Assembly (NCBI GenBank): GCA_038216155.1
Contig: JBBQQH010000008.1
Location: 1 to 64,000, forward strand
Direction of reading: 5' to 3'
Length of the DNA stretch: 64,000 bases
Source of the DNA: SZAS-103 sp038216155
GTDB taxonomy: Bacteria > Pseudomonadota > Gammaproteobacteria > Xanthomonadales > Xanthomonadaceae
The notes below the pieces were generated by a model that was not told where the DNA came from, made no database searches, and was given only the letters and a program-made list of their open reading frames with translations. Positions within the stretch are counted from its first letter, which is position 1, and each line of letters begins with the position of its first letter. This document shows, piece by piece, positions 17,237 through 26,372 of the stretch. Position numbers and translations under genes: made by a program.

Positions 17237-17791
17237 ATGATCGTTTATGGCTTGGTGGTGCTGATTGTGGCGCTGATGGTGTTGGCGATCTGGACGTTCA
17301 ACCGTCTGGTGCGCCTGCGAAATCAGTCGCGCACCGCATGGGCCGATATCGACGTGCAACTCACGCGTCGTCACGACCTGATCCCGATGCTTGTGGAGTC
17401 GGTGAAGGCGTACGCGGGGCATGAAAAAGCGTTGCTGGAAAACGTCACTGCGTTGCGCACGCAAGCGATGCAATTGAGCAGCCCGCAACAACTCGGTAAC
17501 GTCGAAGCCAGCCTCGAACAGGGTATCGCCCGCTTGCTGTTGCTGCAGGAAGCGTATCCGGACTTGAAGGCAAACCAGAATTTTTTGCAGTTGCAGGCAA
17601 GCTTGGTCGAGATTGAGGATCATCTGCAATATGCGCGGCGCTTCTACAACGGCGCGGTGCGCGACCTCAATGATGGGATTCAGCGCATTCCGGATGCGTT
17701 GATTGCGAATGCATTCGACTTCAAACAGGCCGAATTCTTCCATGCCGACAAGGACGCGCAAGCAGCGCCGGTCGTTAAAGAGCTGGCATAA
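17237..17791 (+). CDS. LemA family protein
   Basis: A 184-residue protein with one N-terminal membrane helix (MIVYGLVVLIVALMVLAIW) and the LemA signature FNRLVRLRNQSRTAWADIDVQLTRRHDLIPMLVESVKAYAGHE, then LQASLVEIEDHLQYARRFYNGAVRDLN. LemA proteins are membrane-anchored helical bundles of unclear function, usually beside DUF2207 or TPM-domain genes as here. The ATG at 17237 is preferred; a GTG one codon earlier is possible. Confidence 0.9.
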   Translation: MIVYGLVVLIVALMVLAIWTFNRLVRLRNQSRTAWADIDVQLTRRHDLIPMLVESVKAYAGHEKALLENVTALRTQAMQLSSPQQLGNVEASLEQGIARLLLLQEAYPDLKANQNFLQLQASLVEIEDHLQYARRFYNGAVRDLNDGIQRIPDALIANAFDFKQAEFFHADKDAQAAPVVKELA

Positions 17792-17808
17792 ACGTCGCGT
17801 GCGTCACG

Positions 17809-19465
17809 ATGAAGACACTGGCGTTGCTCGGTCTCGCGTTGCTGGGTCTGGCGCAGGCGCAGGCGGACGAACGCATTCTCGATTTCCACAGCGAGATCGT
17901 GGTGGGAGCCGACGGCGCCATCGACGTCACCGAAACCTATAAGGTGCGTGCGGAAGGGAACGAGATTCGCCACGGCACCTATCGCGACTTTCCGATGCGC
18001 TACAAGGATCGTTTCGGCAATGCGGTGGTCGTGGATTTCACGCTGTTGGACACGTTGCGTGACGGCAACGCCGAAGCCTCGCGCAAGGCGGGCAAAAGCA
18101 ACGGCGCACGCATCTATCTGGGCGACAAGGACACGCTGGTCGACCCGGGCATTCATACCTGGTCGCTGCACTCAATGGGCGTTTCCGATCGACCACGCCA
18201 GCGTGCATGTGACCCTGCCAAGTGCGGTGCCAGCAGAGCAATTGAAGGCGTACGCGCTTACCGGCGCGCAGGGCGATAGAGGGACTGACTGGAAAGCACA
18301 GGTGGACGGACCAGGTCATGCCGGCTGGGCGACGACTTCGGTGTTGCCGCCAGAGACCGGCATGACCATCGTGATGGAATTCCCCAAAGGCATCGTGACC
18401 GCGCCATCGAAGGCGCAGCGGTTGCATTGGTTGCTGGCCGACAACTCCGCATTGCTGATCGGCCTGATCGGACTGGTCGCACTGTGGATCTATTACATGC
18501 AAGCGTGGCGGCGCTCTGGTCGCGATCCCTCCGCGGGCACCATCATTGCGCAATACGATCCGCCGGCCGGATTTTCGCCGGCTGAACTGCGTTACCTGCG
18601 ACGCATGGGTTACGACAATCGCTGCCTGTCTTCCGACATCGTGGCGATGGGCGTTGCTGGTTTTGTGGTGATCAACCGTGACAAACATTTGCTGTCGGAA
18701 GCATGGTCGTTGATGCGTCCGGAGCAGGCGCGTGGATTGCCTGACGAGCCGGCACAGCGCGTGCTGTTGCAGGGTCTGCTGCCATCGCCCGGCGACGTGC
18801 TCGAATTGAAGGACAGCAACGCCGACGTGATCGGTCCGGCGCGCTCTGCGCACCAGGCAGCGCTCAAGGCAGAAATGCACAAGCGCTACTTCGTCACCAA
18901 CGGCAGCACCGTCGGCATCGGATTTGGATTGACCGTGCTCACCGGACTGCTGGTGTTCGGGCTAGGCGCGCATGGCGGCTTACCGCTGGGTATCGCGCTG
19001 TTGGTGTTGATGATCGTCACCAATATCCTGTTTGCGTACCTGATGAAGGCGCCGACCGCGGCAGGACGCAAGCTGATGGATCAGGCCGAGGGCTTGAAGC
19101 TGTATCTGGGCGTTGCCGATCGCGATGAACTGCGCGGATTGAAGTTGCCGGAGGCCGCTGGACACGCGCAGCCGAAACTCGATGCCGATCGCTTCCAGCT
19201 CCTGTTGCCGTATGCCTTGGCGCTGGGCGTGGAAGAAGCCTGGACGAAAAAATTCACCAGTGCGGTGGGCGAAGCGGCTGCCGAACGCGCAGCGCAGTCG
19301 GCGGCTTGGTATAGCGGAGGCAACACGGGTGCGTTGAATTTCGCAAGCATGAGTCAGTCCATCGGCAGCAGTTTCAACAGCGCGATTGCCTCGTCGGCGA
19401 CGCCGCCTGGCAGCATCTCGGGCGGAGCGGGATCGTCGGGCGGTGGCGGTGGCGGCGGGTGGTGA
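17809..19465 (+). pseudogene. DUF2207 membrane protein gene, frame broken by an internal deletion
   Basis: The first frame (17809 on) gives a signal peptide and the DUF2207 N terminus: DGAIDVTETYKVRAEGNEIRH, GTYRDFPMRYKDRFGNAVVV, up to DPGIHTWSLH near 18171. The rest of the family continues in another frame from about 18173 (QWAFPIDHASVHVTLP), through three membrane helices to a Gly-rich tail (GGAGSSGGGGGGGW). Compared with relatives as I remember them, about 25 residues (the segment like YRTxRQLGFFADHDELYWN) are missing at the junction. A deletion not divisible by three explains both the loss and the frameshift. It directly follows lemA, its usual partner. Confidence 0.75.
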
Positions 19466-19523
19466 TTGGGCAGTGAATCGATGAACTAACGGCCGCGTTC
19501 CAGGTTCAACACGAACAGCATTT

Positions 19524-19564
19524 GCTCCCTCTCTTGCGCAAAGGGCAGGGAGGGGTGTTTTTTC
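19524..19564 (+). terminator. Possible rho-independent terminator
   Basis: CTCCCT at 19525-19530 can pair with AGGGAG at 19547-19552, and a run of six T begins shortly after at 19558. The loop is long (16 bases), so the structure is only moderately convincing. It would end transcription of lemA/DUF2207. Confidence 0.4.
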
Positions 19565-19738
19565 TCGGTTCGGTAGGCGGGTTCCCGGGAGGCGGCGCTG
19601 TGGTTCGAGCAGCAATTGCGCATTCATGTGCTAAGCGGCACTCGATCATCCCCGGGCAGCGGCCGCTCTTACGCATCCTTGCGTTCGCGGCACTCGTCCA
19701 TCCTTGGACAGCGCAGCTCAACGCATGCGGTTGAGTTC

Positions 19739-19804
19739 TGTGGTTCGACGGGCTCACCACGAACGGTTGAGAGTGTTTTAGTTCGACAGGCTCATCACGA
19801 ACGG
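19739..19804 (-). repeat. Two copies of the dispersed 'ttcgacgggctcaccacgaa' repeat
   Basis: Copy one (19739-19766) is tgtggttcgacgggctcacc then acgaacgg. Copy two (19780-19804) is agttcgacaggctcatcacg then aacgg. Both have the same orientation, about 40 bases apart, like the tandem array at 7.4 kb. Confidence 0.75.
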
Positions 19805-19849
19805 TTGAAAAAGGTTGCAGTTCGCTAGTCGACTTTGCGAATCAGGATT

Positions 19850-21118
19850 TCATACGCGATTCGGAGCAGCATCGAGTTTTGCAAGCTGCGCCGCGATCTC
19901 GTCGTGTTGCGGATGCTGCGCGTATTGCGCGCTGAGCTCATTCAACTGTTCTCGCGCGGCGTCGGTGTCGCCAAGGCGATCGCTCAACAGGTGCGCGGCG
20001 TGCAATGCGTGGGTCACGGCTTCGGCACGTTTCGGAAAACGTCGATGGAAATCGCGCAGCAGCATCAGCGCGGTCGAAAGTTGACCGAGGCGTTCGGCTG
20101 CTTCGGCCAGCGCGACGCAGTGTTCGGCTGCGGTCGGTCGCCATGCTTGATCCATCGCGAGTGATTCACGCAATAGAGCCAGCGCCTGCCGATGGTCGTT
20201 CTCGCCCAACAATTGTCCAAGCCATAGGTCGCTGTGGCGCAGCAACGCGGCCGTGTCGCCGGCTTCAGTCAGTAATGCACGAAAGCGTTGGTGCATCGCC
20301 GGGGTGGAATGCATCGCGCCGCGCAGGTATGGCTCGAACGCTGCGATCGCTTCGGTTCTATATCCCTCCGCAAGCAGGTGTTCAATCCGTTGCATGAACG
20401 GCGCGTGCCGATCCTCAAGCTTCAGCGGCGCAAGCCACTGTGGCGTCCAGCCGAGTCGTTCGCGGTATTGATACATCAGATAGCCGATCAGATGGAATTG
20501 CAGAATCAGCAGGTAGAACGCAACGAATCCGCTAATCACCAACGCAAAAAGCATCGGTATCGCGCCCGCCAGCCACGGGTTCACGACGTCCTGCATCCAG
20601 CCAGTGAGTAGCGGAAATGCGACCAGCAGCGCATACGGCGCACCCATCCGCGTCGCGATGCGCGTCCACACGAATGGGTTGAATGTCGATTCAAGATTGC
20701 CAGCCAGCGCCAGTGTCACGGTCGCTGCCGGCTGCACCAAGCCAAGCCCGCACAGCAACAGCCAGCGCACAGCGAGATGATCGATGAGCATGGCTCCATA
20801 AGCGGCCAAGGCGAAAAGCAACTGCACCAGCAGCATTTGCCGACCGTCTGCGCCGCCGGCATCCAGCGCGAGTTCGGGCGGATCCAGATGGCCGTGCGCC
20901 GTGCGCTCCAGTACTTCGATCGCATACCGGAATGCCGCCGCCCATAACATCAGCAGCAGCACGACCCCCATCGTCGGAATGATGCCGACTGCCGAGAACA
21001 CCGCGAAGCCCGCCACCGATGACAGTGCTGAGAGTTGCAACGGGTAGCGCAGGATCGCCGCTACGTTGTGCGTGAACGGCAGGTACTCGGGCAGGTTTGG
21101 GTCGTCGGGTTCGGTCAT
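19850..21118 (-). CDS. Hypothetical multi-pass membrane protein with helical-repeat C terminus
   Basis: A 422-residue protein. Residues 1-220 hold about six hydrophobic helices (for example TMGVVLLLMLWAAAFRYAIEVLE and GAIPMLFALVISGFVAFYLLILQF). The C-terminal half looks like TPR-type helical repeats (AIAAFEPYLRGAM, ALALLRESLAMDQAWRPTAAEHCVALAEAAERLGQ). I do not recognise the family. Its start overlaps the stop of the small upstream membrane protein by 4 bases, so they are coupled. The repeats face one side of the membrane and may bind a partner. Confidence 0.65.
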   Translation of the reverse strand: MTEPDDPNLPEYLPFTHNVAAILRYPLQLSALSSVAGFAVFSAVGIIPTMGVVLLLMLWAAAFRYAIEVLERTAHGHLDPPELALDAGGADGRQMLLVQLLFALAAYGAMLIDHLAVRWLLLCGLGLVQPAATVTLALAGNLESTFNPFVWTRIATRMGAPYALLVAFPLLTGWMQDVVNPWLAGAIPMLFALVISGFVAFYLLILQFHLIGYLMYQYRERLGWTPQWLAPLKLEDRHAPFMQRIEHLLAEGYRTEAIAAFEPYLRGAMHSTPAMHQRFRALLTEAGDTAALLRHSDLWLGQLLGENDHRQALALLRESLAMDQAWRPTAAEHCVALAEAAERLGQLSTALMLLRDFHRRFPKRAEAVTHALHAAHLLSDRLGDTDAAREQLNELSAQYAQHPQHDEIAAQLAKLDAAPNRV

Positions 21119-21369
21119 TTATGTGATCGGTCGAACTTGGCGCTGCGACGATTTTTCCAGAGTACGATGGCCGAGCGAATGAATTGCACCATTGCGACGG
21201 CCGAATACAGCCAGATGAGAAAGAAGGCTGCAAAGCCGGCGTGGGTTCGGGTCGAATATGGAGTTGCCCATGGCAGGAACGTAAGCGCCCAAACGATCAT
21301 GCTTGCAACGCAACCAATCAAGGCTCGTTTCAGATAACGAAGCGGTTTTGGCGGAACATCAGTCGACAT
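21115..21369 (-). CDS. Small two-helix membrane protein
   Basis: An 84-residue protein, MSTDVPPKPLRYLKRALIGC at the N terminus, with two membrane helices (about 15-35 and 45-67) and a basic C terminus (WKNRRSAKFDRSHK). No family recognised. The longer open frame upstream overlaps the HerA-like gene and is arginine-rich, so the ATG at 21369 is preferred. It is coupled (ATGA) to the downstream membrane protein gene. Confidence 0.55.
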   Translation of the reverse strand: MSTDVPPKPLRYLKRALIGCVASMIVWALTFLPWATPYSTRTHAGFAAFFLIWLYSAVAMVQFIRSAIVLWKNRRSAKFDRSHK

Positions 21370-21394
21370 GTGTGTGCGCTTTCCTAAACAAGTT

Positions 21395-22939
21395 TTACCG
21401 ACGTCGACTCGACCCCATGATCCCACCCAGCACGCCGCGCAGAATCTGCCGACCAACCTGGCTGCCAACCGTGCGTGCGGTCTGCTTGGCCAACGTCTCG
21501 ACCACACCCTGGCGACGGCTGGTGCCGCACTGCCAGTCGCGTACCGACTTGCCGAATCCGCCCTGCGCGGATGCCGGTGTCGACGCTGTCGTCGCTCCGG
21601 TCGCTGCCGATCCGGTGGTGGCCGGTTTCGCTGCCGCGCCCAACCCGCTTTCGGTGTGGCGGCGTGCAAGTATTTCCGCCGCCGAATCGCGATTCAGCGC
21701 AGTGTCGTACTTGCCGCCGACCGGACTGCGCGAGCGCACGGTTGCGCGCTCGGCATCGGTGATGGCGCCCATCCGGCAATGCGGCGGGCAGATCAGCGTG
21801 CGTTCGACCGGCATCGGAATGCCCTTGTCCAGCAGCATCGAGACCAACGCTTCGCCGACACCGAGTTGCGAGATCGCGGTGGCGACATCGAGTTTCGGAT
21901 TCGCTACGAAGGTTTCGGCCGCGGTCTTCACTGCCTTCTGATCGCGCGGCGTGAATGCGCGCAACGCGTGCTGAATACGATTGCCGAGCTGACCGAGGAT
22001 CGCGTCGGGCACGTCGTCTGGGAATTGCGAACAGAAATACACGCCGACACCCTTGGAACGGATCAGTCGCACGACTTGTTCCACGCGCTGGCGCAATGCG
22101 GGTGTCGCATCATCAAAGAGCAGATGCGCCTCGTCGAAGAAGAACACCAGCTTGGGCTGATCCAGATCGCCGACTTCGGGCAACTTCTCGAATAGCTCCG
22201 AAAGCATCCACAGCAAGAAGGTCGAATACAGTTTCGGTTGCAGCACCAATTTATCGGCCGCCAGCACGTTGATGATGCCGCGACCACTCATGTCCTGGCG
22301 CATGAAGTCGGCCAGGTCCAGCGCCGGCTCGCCGAAGAACTGGTCACCGCCCTGTTGCTCGATCTGCAGCAGCGCGCGCTGGATGGCCCCAACCGATGCG
22401 GTGCTGATCAGTCCATACTTGCCGCTGACCTCGCTTCGATGCTCGGCGCAAAAGACGAGCACCGCACGCAGGTCGTCGAGATCAAACAGCAGCAGACCGT
22501 CGTCATCGGCCAGCTTGAACACCACCTCCAGCACGCCCGACTGCGTGTCGTTGAGGTCGAGAATGCGCGCGAGCAACGTCGGTCCCATTTCGCTCACCGT
22601 CGTGCGCACCGGATGACCCGAGACGCCGAAGATGTCCCAGAACACGACCGGATTGGCTTCAGCCTTCCAGTCGATGATGTCAATCTGCTTGACGCGCTGG
22701 TCGAGCTTCTCGCTCGGCGCACCGGGCATCGCCAGCCCCGCCACGTCGCCTTTCACGTCGGCCATGAACACCGGCACGCCCAAGCGTGAAAATCCTTCCG
22801 CCATCACCAGCAGCGAGACGGTCTTGCCGGTGCCGGTCGCGCCCGCCACCAGCCCGTGGCGGTTGCCGTATTTGGGCAGCAAAAACACCTGTCCGCTGTC
22901 AGTCGTGGTGATGGATTTTCCAATCAGGATCTCGTTCAA
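21395..22939 (-). CDS. HerA-like ATPase (DUF853, helicase HerA-like C-terminal family)
   Basis: A 514-residue cytoplasmic P-loop ATPase of the HerA/FtsK superfamily. Walker A GATGTGKT is at residues 33-40 in the typical context PKYGNRHGLVAGATGTGKTV; Walker B is LVFFFDEAHLLF. QFPDDVPDAILGQLGNRIQHALRAFTPRDQ is also conserved in DUF853. The physiological role is unknown. No ATG fits: I place the start at the TTG at 22939 because GGAG lies 7 bases before it and the protein then begins at the family's usual point (xNEILIGK). The C terminus is Ala/Thr-rich. Confidence 0.85.
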   Translation of the reverse strand: MNEILIGKSITTTDSGQVFLLPKYGNRHGLVAGATGTGKTVSLLVMAEGFSRLGVPVFMADVKGDVAGLAMPGAPSEKLDQRVKQIDIIDWKAEANPVVFWDIFGVSGHPVRTTVSEMGPTLLARILDLNDTQSGVLEVVFKLADDDGLLLFDLDDLRAVLVFCAEHRSEVSGKYGLISTASVGAIQRALLQIEQQGGDQFFGEPALDLADFMRQDMSGRGIINVLAADKLVLQPKLYSTFLLWMLSELFEKLPEVGDLDQPKLVFFFDEAHLLFDDATPALRQRVEQVVRLIRSKGVGVYFCSQFPDDVPDAILGQLGNRIQHALRAFTPRDQKAVKTAAETFVANPKLDVATAISQLGVGEALVSMLLDKGIPMPVERTLICPPHCRMGAITDAERATVRSRSPVGGKYDTALNRDSAAEILARRHTESGLGAAAKPATTGSAATGATTASTPASAQGGFGKSVRDWQCGTSRRQGVVETLAKQTARTVGSQVGRQILRGVLGGIMGSSRRR

Positions 22940-23075
22940 GTGTGTGCTCCGCGGGCGATGATTGGACCAAGTCTCGCAGCATATCGAATCGACGGCATCG
23001 CAGCATCGCGCTTGCCCCCACCACGCATGCTGGTTAGGCTGCAATGCAGTCCTGACCAGTTGGAGAATCATCGAA

Positions 23076-24626
23076 ATGATGTATCGCATCGCCATCGTGT
23101 TGCTCAGTGCCGCTGCGCTGAGTTCATGCGCCACCAGCACTCCGATCAGGTCCGCGCACAGCAGCGCCGCGCGTTCCGGTGTGGCCTCAGTGGACGCGTT
23201 GTACGATCGGCTCGATCGCGATACCCGAAACTACAATGCCGGCCTCGACAAGCTGGCAGCTGGTGACACCGATGGTGGACGACGCACCATCGACGCGGCC
23301 AATGCCGACCTGTTAGACGCGGCCAGTCGCTGCCAGGCCAATTCGCAATGCGATGGCGGGCGATTTATCGCGGCTTATGACGCGCTGCTCAAGCGCGGCA
23401 CGTCTGACTTGGGCAACGGCGGCGAAAGCTTTGCCGATGTCGACGATGACGCAGGCAGACTCCCCAGCGGCACCAGCGGTGGCTCGCCGGTGATCGCCAA
23501 TTTGCCGGCAGCGGGCGCGACCGTGGCGATGCTAAAGGGCCGCGACCTGCGCCAGATCATCACCATCAATGAGCCGATGAAGGCCGCGCTCACCGAATGG
23601 CTGACCTCCAATCGCGCGCAGTTGGTTGATGCGTGGGAAAACTACCAGTACATGCGCCAGTTGATGTGGCCCGAATACCAGCGCGCGGGCCTGCCGGAGG
23701 CATTGCTGTTTGGCATCATGGCGCAGGAATCCGGCGGCAAGGTGCATGCGGTGTCGCGCTCGGGCGCGGGCGGGCCGCTGCAATTCATGCCCGCGACCGG
23801 GCAGCGCTTCGGGCTGGGCAATAGCGGCGGCTTCGATACCCGGTTCGATCCGCAACTGGCCACGCGCGCCAACGTGCAATTCCTCAACGAGCGCTTCGCC
23901 GAGCTCAACAACAATCTCGAATTGGCCGTCGCGGCCTATAACGGAGGTGAAGGCAAGATCGGACGGCTGTATTCGAGCACCGGTGGCAAGGGGTTCTGGG
24001 ATCCGGAGGTCTATTCGCAGCTATCGCCCGAGACCCGCGACTACGTGCCGCGCGTGCTGGCAGCTGCGTGGTTGTTTTTGAATGCGCGCGAATACGGCCT
24101 GCACTTCCCGCATGTGAACGCGGGTGAGCCGGTGGTGTTGACGCTCAGTCGTGACAGCTCGATCAACGAGCTGACGATTTGTCTGGGCAACACCGGCGTT
24201 CGCGACGGATGGTTCCGCGCCTTGCGCAATCTCAATCCGCGCTATGAGCCGCACACCGTGATCCCGGCCGGCACTAGCCTGCGGGTGCCGCCGCTGCTGC
24301 CGAAACTCTACCGGGCCAATTGCGCCGTCCCATCGCCGCGTCAACAGCTCGCCGCAGACCTGGTCGCGGCGCGCAAGCCGGTGGTGATCTCGTACTCGCC
24401 ACCGCCACCACCACCGCCCCTCGCGGTCGAAAGGCCTTCACGAGCATCATCGAAGAATTCTGCGAAGGTGAAGACATACAAGGTCAAGCGCGGTGACACC
24501 ATGGCTTCGATCGTGCGCAAGATGCGTTGCGATGACATCAAGGAACTCGGGGCGGCCAACGGTCTGCGCGCACCATATGCGATCCGCCCAGGTCAAACGT
24601 TGAAGTTGGTGGGCTGCGATCGCTGA
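23076..24626 (+). CDS. Membrane-bound lytic transglycosylase lipoprotein with C-terminal LysM
   Basis: A 516-residue envelope protein. A lipoprotein signal (MMYRIAIVLLSAAALSSC) is followed by a helical region, an SLT domain with catalytic Glu at about residue 218 (GIMAQESGGKVHAVSRSG...GPLQFMPATGQRFG, LAVAAYNGGEGKIGR), a Pro-rich linker and one LysM repeat at the C terminus (YKVKRGDTMASIVRK...RPGQTLKL). It would cleave peptidoglycan glycan strands with 1,6-anhydro ring formation, like MltD. GGAG precedes the two adjacent ATGs; either could be used. It is divergent from the HerA-like gene. Confidence 0.88.
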   Translation: MMYRIAIVLLSAAALSSCATSTPIRSAHSSAARSGVASVDALYDRLDRDTRNYNAGLDKLAAGDTDGGRRTIDAANADLLDAASRCQANSQCDGGRFIAAYDALLKRGTSDLGNGGESFADVDDDAGRLPSGTSGGSPVIANLPAAGATVAMLKGRDLRQIITINEPMKAALTEWLTSNRAQLVDAWENYQYMRQLMWPEYQRAGLPEALLFGIMAQESGGKVHAVSRSGAGGPLQFMPATGQRFGLGNSGGFDTRFDPQLATRANVQFLNERFAELNNNLELAVAAYNGGEGKIGRLYSSTGGKGFWDPEVYSQLSPETRDYVPRVLAAAWLFLNAREYGLHFPHVNAGEPVVLTLSRDSSINELTICLGNTGVRDGWFRALRNLNPRYEPHTVIPAGTSLRVPPLLPKLYRANCAVPSPRQQLAADLVAARKPVVISYSPPPPPPPLAVERPSRASSKNSAKVKTYKVKRGDTMASIVRKMRCDDIKELGAANGLRAPYAIRPGQTLKLVGCDR

Positions 24627-24659
24627 TTAAGAGTTGAAAAAGCGCGTGCGCAGCGCACG

Positions 24660-25544
24660 CTATGGAGAGCCGAGGTGCTCGCCAAGTCGCTCACCAAGCC
24701 GGACGGACTGTTCCGGCTGCAGCGCGGGGTTCAATGCGACAACATTGCGCGGCAGCAACACAATCACGGTCGAGCCGTAATTGAAGCGCGCCATCTCCGC
24801 GAAACGCTCGATGGTGATGTGCTTGTCGCGCCAGTCCTTGCGTACCGGCTTTGATGCATAACGCGGAATCTCGATCCCACTCCACACGGTCTCCACCCCC
24901 GAGACCAGCACCGCGCCGACCATCACCAGGCACATCGGGCCGAAGTCGGTGTCGAAGTGGCAGATCAGGCGCTCGTTGCGTGCGAACAGTCGCGGGATCG
25001 CCTGCACCGCGAATGGTGCGACGCTGAAGATCCTGCCCGGCACATGTAGCGTTTCGCGCAAAGTCCCGGTCCACGGCATGTGCACGCGGTGATAGTCGCG
25101 CGGGGCGAGGTAGATGGTGGCGAAACTTCCGCCGGCAAACGCAGCGGCGGCTTGCGCATCGCCGAGCAATTCGGCGGCGGTGTAACTCTGGCCCTTGGCC
25201 TGGAAGATGCGGCTGTCGTCATCGAATGACGCGTGCGTGTCGAACGATTCCCCGATCTGACCAAGCTGGCTGATGCGTCCGTCGGCCGGCATCAACAGCG
25301 TGCGCGGATCGGGATCTGGAACGCGCGCACCCTCTTTCAATGCGCGGATAAAGAACGCGCCAAAACTCGGATACGCGGTTGGATCAGGCTGCGCAGCCTC
25401 GTCCATATTGACGTCGAACTTGCGTATCACCAGCCCGATCAGCCAGTCCTTCCACGGCCGCCAGCGCCATTGCGCCGCGTACAGCGCAAGCCGCGACATC
25501 AGGCGATGCGGCAACAGATACTGCAGTGCGACAGCGAGCGACAT
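24660..25544 (-). CDS. psd: Phosphatidylserine decarboxylase
   Basis: A 294-residue proenzyme that makes phosphatidylethanolamine from phosphatidylserine at the inner membrane. Conserved segments are YPSFGAFFIRALKEGARV, LLMPADGRISQLG, YLAPRDYHRVHMPWTG and the self-cleavage site near the C terminus. That site reads FNYGSTVIVLLP, with Gly257-Ser258 as the processing point that creates the pyruvoyl group; the residue before GST is Tyr where the textbook motif has Leu (LGST). The SCO gene lies 8 bases upstream on the same strand, so both may be cotranscribed. Confidence 0.93.
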   Translation of the reverse strand: MSLAVALQYLLPHRLMSRLALYAAQWRWRPWKDWLIGLVIRKFDVNMDEAAQPDPTAYPSFGAFFIRALKEGARVPDPDPRTLLMPADGRISQLGQIGESFDTHASFDDDSRIFQAKGQSYTAAELLGDAQAAAAFAGGSFATIYLAPRDYHRVHMPWTGTLRETLHVPGRIFSVAPFAVQAIPRLFARNERLICHFDTDFGPMCLVMVGAVLVSGVETVWSGIEIPRYASKPVRKDWRDKHITIERFAEMARFNYGSTVIVLLPRNVVALNPALQPEQSVRLGERLGEHLGSP

Positions 25545-25552
25545 GGCGTGGC

Positions 25553-26251
25553 TCAGTGGCTGAGCGCAAGCGTGCGAAGGTCGGCGCCGATCGCCGCGGA
25601 ATCGAGCGGCGGTCGGATGAGACCGGCCATCCGCCCCTGCGGATCGATCAGCGACACGCTGGCCGAGTGATCGATGCTGTAGTCACCGTCCTTGGTTGGC
25701 ACCTTCATGAACACCATTCCCAAACTTTTCGCGAATACTGCCAACATGGCGTCGTCGGCCGTTGCGCCGACAATCGCAGGACTGAAGAAGCGCGTGTATT
25801 CGTCGATCTTCTGTGGCGTGTCGCTGGCCGGATCGACCGAGACGAACACGATGCGCGGCATTTGCGCGGCGGTCAGTCCGGCCCAAGCGCGTTGAGCACC
25901 GGCGAGACTTTGCAAGGTGGTCGGGCAAATGTCTGGGCAGCGAGTGTAGCCCAGGAAGACCAGATTCCAGCGACCCTTGAAGGTGTTGTTGGTGAGTGCA
26001 GAGCCATCGGTCGCGGTGAGGTTGAATGCGGGCAATGCACGCGGTGTGTCGAATATCGTGACGGTTTTCATCTGAGTAGCGAGCGAATTGGCGGCGGGCG
26101 AAGCGGGTGCTGCATCGGTTGTCGATCCGCCCAAACGTTGCGACAGCCAGACCCCTGCAAGCCCGGCGGCGAAAGCCGCCGCCAAGATCAACAAGGTGCC
26201 GCGGCCGATCATGCCGCGCATCCCAAAGCCGTTCGAAAATCCCGTTTTCAT
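25553..26251 (-). CDS. SCO1/SenC family copper-binding protein
   Basis: A 232-residue thioredoxin-fold protein anchored by one N-terminal helix (GTLLILAAAFAAGLAGVWL). Copper ligands are the CxxxC in GYTRCPDICPTTLQSL and the His in DYSIDHSASVSLIDPQG. SCO proteins deliver copper to cytochrome c oxidase CuA or act as thiol reductases in the periplasm. The ATG at 26251 (MKTGFSNGFGMRG) was chosen by family length; no strong ribosome site is visible. Confidence 0.88.
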   Translation of the reverse strand: MKTGFSNGFGMRGMIGRGTLLILAAAFAAGLAGVWLSQRLGGSTTDAAPASPAANSLATQMKTVTIFDTPRALPAFNLTATDGSALTNNTFKGRWNLVFLGYTRCPDICPTTLQSLAGAQRAWAGLTAAQMPRIVFVSVDPASDTPQKIDEYTRFFSPAIVGATADDAMLAVFAKSLGMVFMKVPTKDGDYSIDHSASVSLIDPQGRMAGLIRPPLDSAAIGADLRTLALSH

Positions 26252-26372
26252 ACCCAAAGTATACGTTGGGCGGCCGAAGTGGCTCGCGAACGGGCTTCTG
26301 CTTGAGCCGGTTCGCAAGCCTCACCGCTATACTGCGCGCTTGCTTCTCAACCCCTGATGTTGACGCTAACGC

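Larger units (their letters stand above)
19466..19849. other. Intergenic region of 384 bases with terminator-like hairpin and repeats
   Basis: There is no gene I can support between the DUF2207 pseudogene and the convergent membrane protein gene. The region holds a hairpin with a T run (19524-19564) and two copies of the dispersed 'ttcgacgggctcaccacgaa' repeat (19739-19766 and 19780-19804). Short open frames here are low-complexity and lack ribosome sites. Confidence 0.6.
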
